A stretch of 64,000 nt of DNA, from positions 18,844 through 82,843 of the forward strand of contig CALIFY010000030.1 of assembly GCA_938021675.1 (NCBI GenBank), in the 5' to 3' direction. Source of the DNA: an uncultured Acidimicrobiales bacterium (lineage in GTDB: Bacteria > Actinomycetota > Acidimicrobiia > Acidimicrobiales > SZUA-35). A program made the position numbers and the translations under genes. Shown here one piece after another: positions 9,034-18,283 of this stretch (positions are counted from its first letter, which is position 1; every line of letters begins with the position of its first letter). The notes under the pieces were generated by a model that was given only the letters and a program-made list of their open reading frames with translations, was not told the DNA's origin and did not search any database.

Positions 9034-9717
9034 TCATGTACCTGCTCCATACTCGTCGTGGCGACGGATCCAACCGTATGGTTCCGTCTGCGGCCACCCA
9101 GGAGGCGAATCCTCCCACTGTTCCTGTCGACCGAACACGGTCAGATCGAGATAGGTCCAATGACTGCCAAGGTGTTCGACGCCGCGGTCGACGGTCATGT
9201 AGGTGCGAAAGACGTCGTCGCCCCGCCGAAGAAATACGCTCAGGGCGTGAGATTCCTCACCGTCGACGGTCGCTCCCATGTCATCGTTGAAACTCGTTCG
9301 GCGTGATGAGTACCACGGGAGGTTCCACCCCATTCGGCTGCGATAGGCCTCAAGCTCGGCAACGGGAGCACGAGAGACGAGCACCAGCGAGGTATCGCGG
9401 GCAGCGAGATGGGCGGGGTGAGGCATGGCGTCGGCAACCCAGGAGCAACCGCTACACCCCTCAACCCAGCCCGGGCCAAACATAAAGTGGTAGATGATCA
9501 ATTGGCGGCGGCCGTCGAACAAGTCGAGCAGAGAGATCGCCCCATCGGGCCCATCGAACTCGTATGGGGTGTCGATCTGCACCATTGGCAGTCGGCGACG
9601 TCGAGCCGCAAGAACGTCGAGTTGACGGGTTAGTTCCTTTTCGTGGAGGCGAAGCTCATCGAGAGCCTCCCGCCAGTCGTCGAGACCGACGACTTCGGGG
9701 AACTCGGTACCGCTCAT
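9034..9717 (-). CDS. DUF899 family thioredoxin-like protein
   Basis: A 227-residue protein of the DUF899 family. It has an N-terminal helical segment (DWREALDELRLHEKELTRQLD), then LLDLFDGRRQLIIYHFMFGP, the CSGCSW cysteine pair, and a late FRTYMTVDRGVEHLGSHWTYLDLT block. The family has a thioredoxin-like fold and is abundant in actinobacteria; no reaction has been established. The CxxC-type spacing suggests a redox role (inference). It probably shares a transcript with the VOC gene downstream. Confidence 0.8.
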   Translation of the reverse strand: MSGTEFPEVVGLDDWREALDELRLHEKELTRQLDVLAARRRRLPMVQIDTPYEFDGPDGAISLLDLFDGRRQLIIYHFMFGPGWVEGCSGCSWVADAMPHPAHLAARDTSLVLVSRAPVAELEAYRSRMGWNLPWYSSRRTSFNDDMGATVDGEESHALSVFLRRGDDVFRTYMTVDRGVEHLGSHWTYLDLTVFGRQEQWEDSPPGWPQTEPYGWIRRHDEYGAGT

Positions 9718-9801
9718 CTTCCAACAGTACTACCGCCCGACGACACATACCTCGACGGCCTCGACCGGCCCCCGACAGGACCGGCCTCTTCCACCGCGGC
9801 G

Positions 9802-10716
9802 TTATCCACCGCAGCCACCACAGCCTCCACCACCACAGCCACCGCCGCCGCCGTCACCGCCACCATCGCTACCGCTGTCACTTCCGCCGTCACTTCCGCT
9901 GTTCGAATCGTCATCGGAGGAGCCACCACCGAAGAGGCCAAGGCCCCACAACGCGGCGTCGCTCGAATCGGAACGCCGGCGATTGCCAGACGTCGTACCG
10001 CCAGACGCCTTGTCGAGACCACCGCGAACGATACGGAACGCGATGAAGGCCAACCCGCAGACGAGAGCGGCCAGCAACACCCATCCGATGCCACCGCTCC
10101 CCTCAGACTCGACCTGGGCGGCAAACAGACACCCGGTCAACCCGCTAGCCGACGCGCCGACCAAGACCGCGCGACCGGCGACCGACGGGCCAGGCTTTGG
10201 CACCACCCACCGGTGGGTGGTGTTGATCCTCACGTAGTTCGACGCCTCACCGAACCGAATCTCGGATCGAGGCCAAATGTCCGATGGCGGTTCGGTCCCG
10301 AACCACGCTCGGTAACTTGCCAGCGTTCGGGCGTACCAATCGTCGAACTTCGCCCCCTCGGCTGCCCCGCCCTCCGTCGGGCCGTGGTGGAACGGGCCAC
10401 CGAGAATCCGGCTACAGAGATCGTCCCAGTACGAACGGGTATAGGTGAGGTGGAGATGCCAGGCTTGATCGACCTCATCACTTGGTGTGACCGGGTGTCC
10501 GGCCACTTGTCCGAGAAACAGAAATCGTCGGTACTCCTCGACAACCCGAACCGAGAAGTTACGGCTCCAGCCATTGTCACGGGCGAGCCGAGCTTCGAAC
10601 GGAAAAGTTACGTCGCCCCTATCGATGGCCAGCGTCTGAAGCTGATCCCACAACACGCGATGTTCCGGCGACAACTTCGCCGTTTCGGACAGATCAAACC
10701 TGCTGCTCCTCTGCAT
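9802..10716 (-). CDS. Gly/Cys-rich-tailed membrane protein with DUF1399-like domain (TIGR04222-type)
   Basis: A 304-residue protein from ATG 10714-10716. The N-terminal 130 residues include EVDQAWHLHLTYTRSYWDDLC, the signature of glycine-rich-domain proteins (DUF1399-like). Two hydrophobic segments follow at about residues 180-230. The C-terminus is an extreme low-complexity tail: a Ser/Asp/Gly run, then GGGGGCGGGGCGGCGG. This architecture resembles TIGR04222-type membrane proteins, whose function is unknown. A longer frame reaches 10989 but would run over the divergent redoxin start, so the internal ATG is preferred. Confidence 0.7.
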   Translation of the reverse strand: MQRSSRFDLSETAKLSPEHRVLWDQLQTLAIDRGDVTFPFEARLARDNGWSRNFSVRVVEEYRRFLFLGQVAGHPVTPSDEVDQAWHLHLTYTRSYWDDLCSRILGGPFHHGPTEGGAAEGAKFDDWYARTLASYRAWFGTEPPSDIWPRSEIRFGEASNYVRINTTHRWVVPKPGPSVAGRAVLVGASASGLTGCLFAAQVESEGSGGIGWVLLAALVCGLAFIAFRIVRGGLDKASGGTTSGNRRRSDSSDAALWGLGLFGGGSSDDDSNSGSDGGSDSGSDGGGDGGGGGCGGGGCGGCGG

Positions 10717-10800
10717 AGAGAAATCATATGGGGGAACGATCAACCCGTCGCCGCGGCCGTCGCTTTGACGAAGTCGGTGCTGTCGTGATGAAGTGCGGGG

Positions 10801-11496
10801 GTGAACACGGTCATCGATGACATCCGTTCGTTGCGACGATCCTCTGGGGCACTCATCCTCATCACTTACCGAGGCGACTGGTGACCATACTGTTGCGCTC
10901 AGCTCGTGCGGCTGGCAGCAGATAGGGAACGAATCAACAACGCTGGGGCCGAGGTCATAGCGATTTCGGTCAACGACGACATCCGCCAAGCCGGTATGTC
11001 GCAGCGGTGGGGTCTTTCGTCAATCCGTCTGGTGAGCGATCCGGGCGGCACGCGCTTTTTGCAACCGCTCGGCCTCTACGACCCAGCCGAGCGGGGTGGT
11101 ATAGCGTTGACCGGCCATCTAGTAATCGGCCAAGAGTCTATCGATGATGATGGCGTCGTCTATCGCTCGACCGGACGAGATTTTGCCGACCGTACGGCCG
11201 ACGACCGCATGTACGAGGCCCTCGATGGGCTGAACTTGCCATCGATCTCCCCCGAGCCGGTCACCTACAGCGTTTCGGTCCCGGAGGATCTCACCGGGTT
11301 CTTCCGACCGCAAAACTTCGTGCCGTACTTTGGCGGAAACCGGTTCGCCGCCATCGCTATCGCCCGGAGGTTGCCGTCCAAAGAAACGGCGGCGGTCGCC
11401 CGACAGCACCGCATGATGGCAGAGGCCAGCCTGGAATCCTGGGATCGACATCAGCCCACGATCGAACCAGCGGACGAACCGGAGACCGAGCGCTAG
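10801..11496 (+). CDS. Probable selenocysteine-containing redoxin (AhpC/TSA-like, UxxC) read through TGA
   Basis: The frame opens at GTG 10801 and continues to TAG 11494-11496, interrupted only by TGA at 10882-10884. Read as selenocysteine, this gives a 231-residue redoxin with TYRGDW-U-PYCCAQLVRLA, where AhpC/TSA-like peroxiredoxins have the peroxidatic Cys in RGDWCPYC. U28 and C31 form a UxxC redox motif. The rest (EVIAISVNDDIRQAG, LVSDPGG, LYDPAERGG) follows the thioredoxin fold. Reading only from GTG 10906 would leave a protein without its active site. A GGGG ribosome site precedes the start. Downstream bases form a SECIS-like hairpin. Alternatives are a pseudogene or a sequencing error (TGC to TGA). 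Confidence 0.75.
10890..10921 (+). promoter_or_regulatory. Candidate bacterial SECIS element
   Basis: Starting 5 bases after the in-frame TGA, a lower stem of seven pairs (10890-10896 with 10915-10921, one G-U) is followed by a 3-base bulge. Above it is an upper stem CAGC/GCTG (10900-10903 with 10911-10914), an unpaired U at 10904, one C-G pair and a GTGC loop (10906-10909). A bulged U next to a short GU-containing loop is the arrangement seen in the E. coli fdhF SECIS recognised by SelB. The distance from TGA to the loop is 21 bases, in the range usual for bacterial SECIS. Confidence 0.6.
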
Positions 11497-11771
11497 ATAG
11501 GTGACAAGAGAGAAATCTCGATAGGCGGCAACGATTCCTTCGGCCCCCACCGGCCACCACCTCAAGGGCCTCCCTCTTCCTGCCGTTCACACCACTTACA
11601 AGCGGTGAACACGGCTGGCACTAGATGCTGGGCCGATGAACGGCTTGAGACGATTTCCCCCGAAGGACCGCCGACGAGGGTTCGAACCACCGTGACCATC
11701 ACACCGGCCCCAGCCGCCCCCTATCTCGCAGACCTTCACAGACACCAGACCCCCTTTCTCCGGGAGCAGCG

Positions 11772-12947
11772 ATGACCAGCATCGTGCTCGTCACCTCCGA
11801 CGACAAGCTGCGTAGCTTCGCAGACGAGTGGCTTCCCGACGGACTCAACGTGTTTGTTCGCAATGCGGCGCCGGTCACGGCAGAGGTGGTCAATACCGTC
11901 GTGGCGTCCGGTTCGACCATCGCCGTGTTGGGTCCAGACCTTCCCGAACGCGTCCTCATCGATGTGGTCAAGACATTGCAGACCTCGCGGCCAGAAATCG
12001 ATTGTGTGGCATACCGAAACCCCGTCGCCCAGTTCTTGGTCAAGGGCATACATGCAGGGCTTCGTGATGTCATCGGCCCCCGAGACGGAGTGTCCGGACT
12101 AACCAATTCTCTGGTGGCGTTGAGCGAAGCCGCCGACCTTCGCCGAGCCAACCTGACCGCCGACGTCGAGCCGGTGAGCCGAGGCTCGATTGTCTCGGTC
12201 ATCGGCCCAAAGGGCGGCGTCGGGAAGACGACACTCGCCGTCAACCTCGCATACTCATTGGCCCAATACGCGGCGAACGAGGTGGTACTGGTCGACCTCG
12301 ATCTGGTGTGTGGCGGTATCGCAGATGCCCTCCAACTCGAACCGGTCAGCGACGTGGTGGCCGTGAGCCAAGGGCGGATCTATGAAGACCCGACGGCGCT
12401 GAAACTCAGTCTTACCACTCACTCCAGTGGCATGCTCATTCTTCCCGCACCGTCCATACTCAGCCATGCAGAGCACCTTCAGGCCGAAGATCTCACCGCG
12501 TTGCTCCGTCACCTAAGCACCCACTTCGCCCACATCGTGATCGATTCGGGCCCAGGGTCGACCGACGCCGCGCTGGCCGCCGCGGTCGAAGCGGATCACC
12601 TTTTTGTGGTCGTGACGCCAGAGATCGGTGGACTGAACGTCCTCAGCCGCCATCTCAACGGGTACGACGCCATCGGCCTGACGGCGGTCGGCCGCCACTT
12701 GGTGTTCAACAAAGATGACCCACGGGCCGGTATCACGGTTGAGGAAGCCGAAAGCGCGCTGAGTGAACGGATGTCGTTCATCATCCCCGCCGAGCAACAA
12801 ATCGTCGTTACCAGCAACCACGGCATCCCATATCTCGAAACAAAACCACGGGGTCCCGTCGCTGAGGCGTTCGAGTCGATGCTGGCCGTACTCCAAGACG
12901 AACAGACAGTCGGAGGTACCGAAGAGCCGAAACGGTGGTTCCGCTAG
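11772..12947 (+). CDS. TadZ/CpaE-like MinD-family ATPase
   Basis: A 391-residue protein with an N-terminal receiver-like domain lacking an obvious phosphorylated Asp (residues about 1-125), followed by a ParA/MinD ATPase domain. The deviant Walker A is IGPKGGVGKTTLAVNLA with signature lysine K147 and K152; VVLVDLDLVCGG and HIVIDSGPGSTD follow. CpaE/TadZ proteins localise the Tad/Flp pilus machine at the cell pole. The gene overlaps cpaF by one base (TAGTG), so the two are co-translated. The 275 bp upstream hold no convincing gene. No pilin or TadB/TadC gene is present nearby. Confidence 0.85.
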   Translation: MTSIVLVTSDDKLRSFADEWLPDGLNVFVRNAAPVTAEVVNTVVASGSTIAVLGPDLPERVLIDVVKTLQTSRPEIDCVAYRNPVAQFLVKGIHAGLRDVIGPRDGVSGLTNSLVALSEAADLRRANLTADVEPVSRGSIVSVIGPKGGVGKTTLAVNLAYSLAQYAANEVVLVDLDLVCGGIADALQLEPVSDVVAVSQGRIYEDPTALKLSLTTHSSGMLILPAPSILSHAEHLQAEDLTALLRHLSTHFAHIVIDSGPGSTDAALAAAVEADHLFVVVTPEIGGLNVLSRHLNGYDAIGLTAVGRHLVFNKDDPRAGITVEEAESALSERMSFIIPAEQQIVVTSNHGIPYLETKPRGPVAEAFESMLAVLQDEQTVGGTEEPKRWFR

Positions 12948-14959
12948 TGGCCGGCCTCAGCAGAGTCCTCGCCGAGATCGCCAAGCAAGACGCGGCGCTA
13001 CACGGTCGGTTGACGGGCCAAACAGCACCGCGACGAAACGGAGCGGCCAACCCGACCTCATCTGTTCAAACGTTCACCGACCGGGTCAGAACCATGCTGA
13101 TGGAATCCATCGGAACGACGGCCACCGCGGACGCCAAACTCGACTCTGGTGCGCTCCGTCGCCGAGTGGCCGACGAACTGGCCCGCATCATTCAGGCCGA
13201 ACAGTTGCCACTAAACGACGTCGAACGCCACGCCATCGTGGGAACGGTTATGGACGACGTGCTCGGATACGGGCCGATCGAACCGCTGCTCAGAGACCCG
13301 GAAATCAGCGAGATCATGGTCAACGGCACCGAGGCCGTGTATGTGGAGCGCAACGGACGGATCGAGCTGTCGGACGCCCGTTTTCGGACCGAGGGCCAAC
13401 TCAACCAAGTCATCAACCGAATCGTGTCGTCGGTCGGACGACGGGTCGATGAGTCGTCGCCGATGGTCGATGCTCGACTGGCCGACGGTTCTCGGGTCAA
13501 TGCCATCATCGCACCGCTCGCAGTGGATGGGCCATCACTGACCATCCGCAAGTTCGGTCAGGATGGCATCACCGCCGAAGAGCTGGTCGAGATGGGAGCC
13601 CTCACCGATCAGTCGTTGGCCTTCCTGCGGGGGGCCATACAGGGAAAGCTCAACGTTGTTGTGTCCGGGGGAACCGGATCGGGGAAGACGACGTTTCTCA
13701 ACGTCCTGTCGAGTTTCATTCCCGAGACGGAGCGGATCGTGACGATCGAGGATGCGGTCGAACTCCGGCTCCGGCAACGACATGTGATTCGGCTGGAGAC
13801 CCGGCCATCCAACATCGAGGGCCGGGGTGAAGTGGGCATTCGGGAGCTGGTGAGGAACAGTCTCCGCATGCGGCCCGACCGGATCATCGTCGGCGAATGT
13901 CGTGGGGCCGAAGCTCTCGACATGCTGCAAGCCATGAATACCGGGCATGACGGTTCATTGACCACACTGCACGCCAACACACCCCCGGACGCAATCTCTC
14001 GTCTTGAGACGATGGTATTGCTCACCGGGTTCGAGATCCCTCAACGAGCGATTCGTGAACAGCTGGCCTCGGCCATCGACGTCATGGTCCAACTCGAACG
14101 GCTCCGGTCTGGCCGCAGAGTCGTAAGCAGCATCACCGAACTACACGGGTTGGTCGACAACGAGCTGCAACTGAATGAGCTCTTCGCCCTCGACTACAAC
14201 GAAAGCCGCACGACAGAGAAGGTTCGCCTCCGACCGACCGGAGCTCCAGCCGAATGCCTCACAAGGTTGACGAAACGGGGTGTCACCCTCGGCCATTGGG
14301 TGTTGGCCGACCCGATCGCTCGCCGTCCAAAGGTTCGAGCCGGCCATGGAGACCACAAGATTGGACTTCATACGACAGCGCTGGACGGGACCGATCGTTC
14401 AGGCCCGCCCCTGGTGCTCCAACCGATCGATCATCTCCCGAACCTCCGGCCAACACCAACTGCCGGCTCGTCGACCGCACCCGACCCATCCGAACCTCCA
14501 TCGAACGTCGAGCCTTCCCAGCACTCGGGGCCGTCGGACCCTCTGTCACGCTCACGGACCGAAGAGGTCGCCAAGCCGGAACCGGCCCGGGCCGAGATCC
14601 CGGTCGAGCGAGACGACGAACCGCTCGTCGACGACGAGCAACCGGACACCGACACACCACCTCAAGACGAGACAACCGAACCGCGAGCCATAGCCAATCC
14701 ATCGGAGCAGGTGGAGCAGGTGGACACCTCCAACCTGGCCCGGGCATTCGATCGAGCCGACCTGGCCCGGGCATTTGGCCACATCTCCCCCGACGACATC
14801 GCCCATTCAGCCGAAGAGGAAGAGCCGACAGAGGTCGCCGACCGACCTCGGCCCAACAACCCCAAAGCGACAGCAGAACCCGACCCATCCGACGAAGGTG
14901 ATGACGAAACCGATCAACCATCGGCGGCACCAGCGGGCTGGCTTTTTGGGGCCCGCTGA
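12947..14959 (+). CDS. TadA/CpaF-type secretion ATPase with long acidic C-terminal extension
   Basis: From GTG 12947 the protein is 670 residues. Residues about 45-420 are a type II/IV secretion ATPase of the CpaF/TadA family: [23 protein letters not shown], Walker [11 protein letters not shown] (K247), [10 protein letters not shown], and [20 protein letters not shown] with LTTLHAN. Normal CpaF proteins end near residue 450. Here about 220 further residues rich in Pro, Glu, Asp and Thr follow, including a duplicated LARAF motif. The ATPase would power Tad pilus assembly or secretion. An alternative GTG at 12935 would add four residues. It is coupled to the upstream cpaE-like gene. Confidence 0.85.
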   Translation: MAGLSRVLAEIAKQDAALHGRLTGQTAPRRNGAANPTSSVQTFTDRVRTMLMESIGTTATADAKLDSGALRRRVADELARIIQAEQLPLNDVERHAIVGTVMDDVLGYGPIEPLLRDPEISEIMVNGTEAVYVERNGRIELSDARFRTEGQLNQVINRIVSSVGRRVDESSPMVDARLADGSRVNAIIAPLAVDGPSLTIRKFGQDGITAEELVEMGALTDQSLAFLRGAIQGKLNVVVSGGTGSGKTTFLNVLSSFIPETERIVTIEDAVELRLRQRHVIRLETRPSNIEGRGEVGIRELVRNSLRMRPDRIIVGECRGAEALDMLQAMNTGHDGSLTTLHANTPPDAISRLETMVLLTGFEIPQRAIREQLASAIDVMVQLERLRSGRRVVSSITELHGLVDNELQLNELFALDYNESRTTEKVRLRPTGAPAECLTRLTKRGVTLGHWVLADPIARRPKVRAGHGDHKIGLHTTALDGTDRSGPPLVLQPIDHLPNLRPTPTAGSSTAPDPSEPPSNVEPSQHSGPSDPLSRSRTEEVAKPEPARAEIPVERDDEPLVDDEQPDTDTPPQDETTEPRAIANPSEQVEQVDTSNLARAFDRADLARAFGHISPDDIAHSAEEEEPTEVADRPRPNNPKATAEPDPSDEGDDETDQPSAAPAGWLFGAR

Positions 14960-15051
14960 CGTCCAAATCGAAGAGGACGGGGCACAGAGCTCGTGACTAA
15001 GCTTCGGGCGTCACGCGCTAACCAGATTCGACCGTAAGGATCCAAACCCCC

Positions 15052-18000
15052 GTGCCATCCATCGATCCGTCCCTACTTTCCGAGATCCGGTATCGCTGTA
15101 TTGGCCCAACCCGAGGCGGTCGGGTCGTCGCCGTTGCCGCCGACCCTCACCGGCCGGCCATCTTCTACTTCGGGGCCGTCGCAGGCGGCGTCTGGCGTTC
15201 GGAGGACGCCGGGTTGTACTGGGAAAACATCACCGATGGGCAGCTCAACACAGCCTCGATCGGAGCCCTGGCCGTCGCCCCATCAGACAGCAACGTGATA
15301 TACGCCGGCACCGGTGAGACGGCGATCCGAATCGACGTAACCCACGGCGACGGCATGTACCGATCGACCGACGCCGGCCGGCACTGGACTCACCTCGGTT
15401 TGACCGAGACCCGACACATCGGCGAGATCAGAGTCCATCCCGACAACCCCGATCTGGTGTATGTCGCCGCCCTCGGCCATTCATCGAAAGACAACCCCGA
15501 ACGTGGCGTCTACCGGTCATACGACGGTGGCGACACGTGGGAGCTCGTACTTCATGTGAGTGACCGGGCCGGCGCCGTCGACCTTTCGATGGACCCCGGC
15601 AATCCTCGCATCCTGTTCGCCACCATATGGCAAGCGAGACGCACGTTCTGGTCGATCGACTCCGGTGGACCAGACTGTGGACTTTGGCGCTCCCTCGACG
15701 GCGGCGACACGTGGCAGATCATCAGCAACAACCCAGGCTTCCCCACCGGCACCCTGGGCAAGATGGGGGTAGCCGCCTCCCCTGCACAATCCGGTCGGGT
15801 GTGGGCAATGGTCGAGGCCGAAGGCCGCACTCGGGGCCTCTACCGCTCGGACGACGTCGGCGACACCTGGACCAAGGCCTCATCAAAACCCGAGCTCGGT
15901 TGGCGGCCCTGGTACTACCAGCACGTCATAGCTCACCCAACCGAACCGGACACCGTTTTTGTGTTCAACATGTCGGCCTGGCGTTCGACAGACGGCGGCA
16001 CGACCTTCGAAAAGTTTCACACCCCCCACGGTGACAACCACGCGCTATGGATCGACCCGATCGACCCAGACCGGATGATCGGCTGCGATGACGGCGGCGC
16101 ATGGGTATCGCTGAACGGCGGCCACTCCTGGTCGACGATCTACAACCAACCGACCGCCCAGTTCTACCACGTGGCGGTAGACGACCAATACCCGTACCAC
16201 GTCTACGGCTCACAACAGGACAACTCCAGCGTGGCAGTGCCAAGTCGCACCGGGACCGGCGCAATCAACTGGGGTGACTGCTACCCGGCTGGCACCGCAG
16301 AGAGCGGCTATGTCGCCACGAAGCCGGGGGACTCCAACATCGTCTTCGTGGGAGCGATCGGTTCGTCGCCCGGTGGAGGCGACGCGCTCCAGCGATATGA
16401 CCACACCACCAAGCAAATCCAGTTGATCAGTGTGTGGCCTGAGCTCGTTCACGACGGCAACTCGGCAGAGGTCCGCTTCCAATGGACGTACCCGATCGTG
16501 TTTTCTCCGCAAGACCCGAACGTGCTCTACGCCTGCGGAAATAAGGTCTTCCGTTCGGTCGACGAAGGTATGAGTTGGGAAGCCATAAGCCCCGACCTGA
16601 CATACGCCGACCCCGAGACCATGGGCGTGTCCGGCCCGCTAACGATGGACACCGCCGGCGCTGAAATGTACGCCACCATCTTCTCCTTCGTTGCGTCGGC
16701 CCACCGAGACGGCGTGCTGATGGCCGGCTCGGACGACGGCCTCGTCCACGTCTTGATCGATGGCGGCTGGCGCGACGCCACCCCACCCGACCTCCCGAGG
16801 TTCTCCCAGATCACGATGCTGTCCGAATCACCGCACCACGACGGCACCGTCTACCTAACCGCCGCCCGCCACAAGATGGGTGACTACGGCCCATACGTGT
16901 ATAAAACCACGGACTTCGGTGAACGTTGGACCAGAATCGATGACGGGCTCCCCTCCGATGATTTTTGCCGCGTCATTCGAGAGGATCCGAATCGTCCCGA
17001 CCTGCTCTATCTCGGCACCGAGCTCGGTCTCTTTCTATCGATCGACGGCGGCGACAGCTGGCAACCGCTGCAAGCCAACCTGCCCGTCTGCCCGGTCTAC
17101 GACCTCGTCGTCAAAAACACCGACCTGGTGGTCGCAACCCACGGACGTTCGTTCTGGATCCTCGATGACCTGACCCAGATTCACCAGCTGGCGGACCAGT
17201 CCATGGGCCAACCCGAACCGGGAACGACCGACCCTGTTGCGCCCGGCCACCTCTTCACACCACGAGATACGGTGCGGGCCCCGACCCCGCTGTTCGGCGA
17301 TGCCTGGAGTACGCCGGGCGGCAAGAACTATCACGTCACCCTCGGGCACAACGCCACGTTCTACGCCCAGAAATCCGACACCGGGCATCTCAAGAAACAG
17401 ATCATCGATGCCGGGGAAGACATCGAGCGCGGCGTTCGGTTCACCTACCGAATCGATCACGACATGATCGATGGGGCACGAACGCCGATCGCCCTCACCG
17501 TTCTTTGGCCAGACGGGACCGAGATCGAGACATTCACCAGCGACATCCCAGCCGATGAGGACGATCGTCACGGCCTCTACCTCTCGGCCAACGACGGCAT
17601 GAACAGCTTTCAGTGGCCGATGCGAGCCCCCGATGGGGTCCAGATGGTCGATACCGATTTTCACAAGCGGCCCGGCGGTCCACTACTACCGCCCGGCCGC
17701 TACCAGGCTCGACTGACGATCGGAGCGTGGTCGATGACCACCGACTTTTCACTCGTCCGCGACCCTCGAATAACAACTTCAGACGAAGACTTCGCAAAAC
17801 AGTTCGATCTACTGATCAACATTCGCGACACACTGACGGACATCGCCCTCGGAGTGAATCGTTGCCGCGACCTAAAGAACCAATGGGCGGCATGGAAGAC
17901 TCGCCTAACCGATGACCATGGTGCCGCAGACCTATTGGCGGGCGTCGATCGATTCGTCGAGCAGCTCGATGCCGTGGAGGCCGAACTTGTCCAAGCCGAA

Positions 18001-18261
18001 TTGACCTCCGAAGGCGATTCCCTCAACCACCGGGAAAAGCTATTTGAGAAACTCGGGGCGCTTGCGCCGGTGGTCGCCAGCGCAGACACCGCCCCAACCG
18101 CTCAGTCATACCGGGTATACGACAAGTTGGCCGGCCAGGCGGCCCAACAACTGGCCGCCCTCGACGCGCTGTGCGACGGTGACCTCAACGCGCTCAACCA
18201 ACAATTGGCACACCTCGGCGTTGCCATAGTCGGCACCGCTTCAGTGGCGTCGAGCCCCTGA
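15052..18261 (+). CDS. Large Asp-box beta-propeller protein (BNR/sortilin-like glycosyl hydrolase family)
   Basis: A 1069-residue protein starting at GTG 15052. The first 700 residues hold about ten Asp-box motifs (SEDAGLYW, STDAGRHW, SYDGGDTW, SLDGGDTW, SDDVGDTW, STDGGTTF, SLNGGHSW, SVDEGMSW, TTDFGERW, SIDGGDSW), consistent with two adjacent beta propellers as in VPS10/sortilin-like and BNR-repeat proteins often labelled glycosyl hydrolase. A beta-rich domain (about 750-900) and an alpha-helical C-terminal region follow. No signal peptide or membrane segment is visible, which is unusual for an Asp-box protein. Enzyme activity and substrate are unknown. Confidence 0.8.
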   Translation: MPSIDPSLLSEIRYRCIGPTRGGRVVAVAADPHRPAIFYFGAVAGGVWRSEDAGLYWENITDGQLNTASIGALAVAPSDSNVIYAGTGETAIRIDVTHGDGMYRSTDAGRHWTHLGLTETRHIGEIRVHPDNPDLVYVAALGHSSKDNPERGVYRSYDGGDTWELVLHVSDRAGAVDLSMDPGNPRILFATIWQARRTFWSIDSGGPDCGLWRSLDGGDTWQIISNNPGFPTGTLGKMGVAASPAQSGRVWAMVEAEGRTRGLYRSDDVGDTWTKASSKPELGWRPWYYQHVIAHPTEPDTVFVFNMSAWRSTDGGTTFEKFHTPHGDNHALWIDPIDPDRMIGCDDGGAWVSLNGGHSWSTIYNQPTAQFYHVAVDDQYPYHVYGSQQDNSSVAVPSRTGTGAINWGDCYPAGTAESGYVATKPGDSNIVFVGAIGSSPGGGDALQRYDHTTKQIQLISVWPELVHDGNSAEVRFQWTYPIVFSPQDPNVLYACGNKVFRSVDEGMSWEAISPDLTYADPETMGVSGPLTMDTAGAEMYATIFSFVASAHRDGVLMAGSDDGLVHVLIDGGWRDATPPDLPRFSQITMLSESPHHDGTVYLTAARHKMGDYGPYVYKTTDFGERWTRIDDGLPSDDFCRVIREDPNRPDLLYLGTELGLFLSIDGGDSWQPLQANLPVCPVYDLVVKNTDLVVATHGRSFWILDDLTQIHQLADQSMGQPEPGTTDPVAPGHLFTPRDTVRAPTPLFGDAWSTPGGKNYHVTLGHNATFYAQKSDTGHLKKQIIDAGEDIERGVRFTYRIDHDMIDGARTPIALTVLWPDGTEIETFTSDIPADEDDRHGLYLSANDGMNSFQWPMRAPDGVQMVDTDFHKRPGGPLLPPGRYQARLTIGAWSMTTDFSLVRDPRITTSDEDFAKQFDLLINIRDTLTDIALGVNRCRDLKNQWAAWKTRLTDDHGAADLLAGVDRFVEQLDAVEAELVQAELTSEGDSLNHREKLFEKLGALAPVVASADTAPTAQSYRVYDKLAGQAAQQLAALDALCDGDLNALNQQLAHLGVAIVGTASVASSP

Positions 18262-18283
18262 AGCGGAATCGGGCCATCATCAC

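Noticed and set aside
10906..11496. Redoxin gene starting at GTG 10906
   Set aside because: This start removes the active-site strand and Cys/Sec motif; homology clearly continues upstream through the TGA.
11685..11705. tRNA-like TTCGAAC segment, considered as a tRNA-Sec T-arm
   Set aside because: The flanking bases do not form a five-pair T-stem and no acceptor stem or anticodon arm could be assembled.
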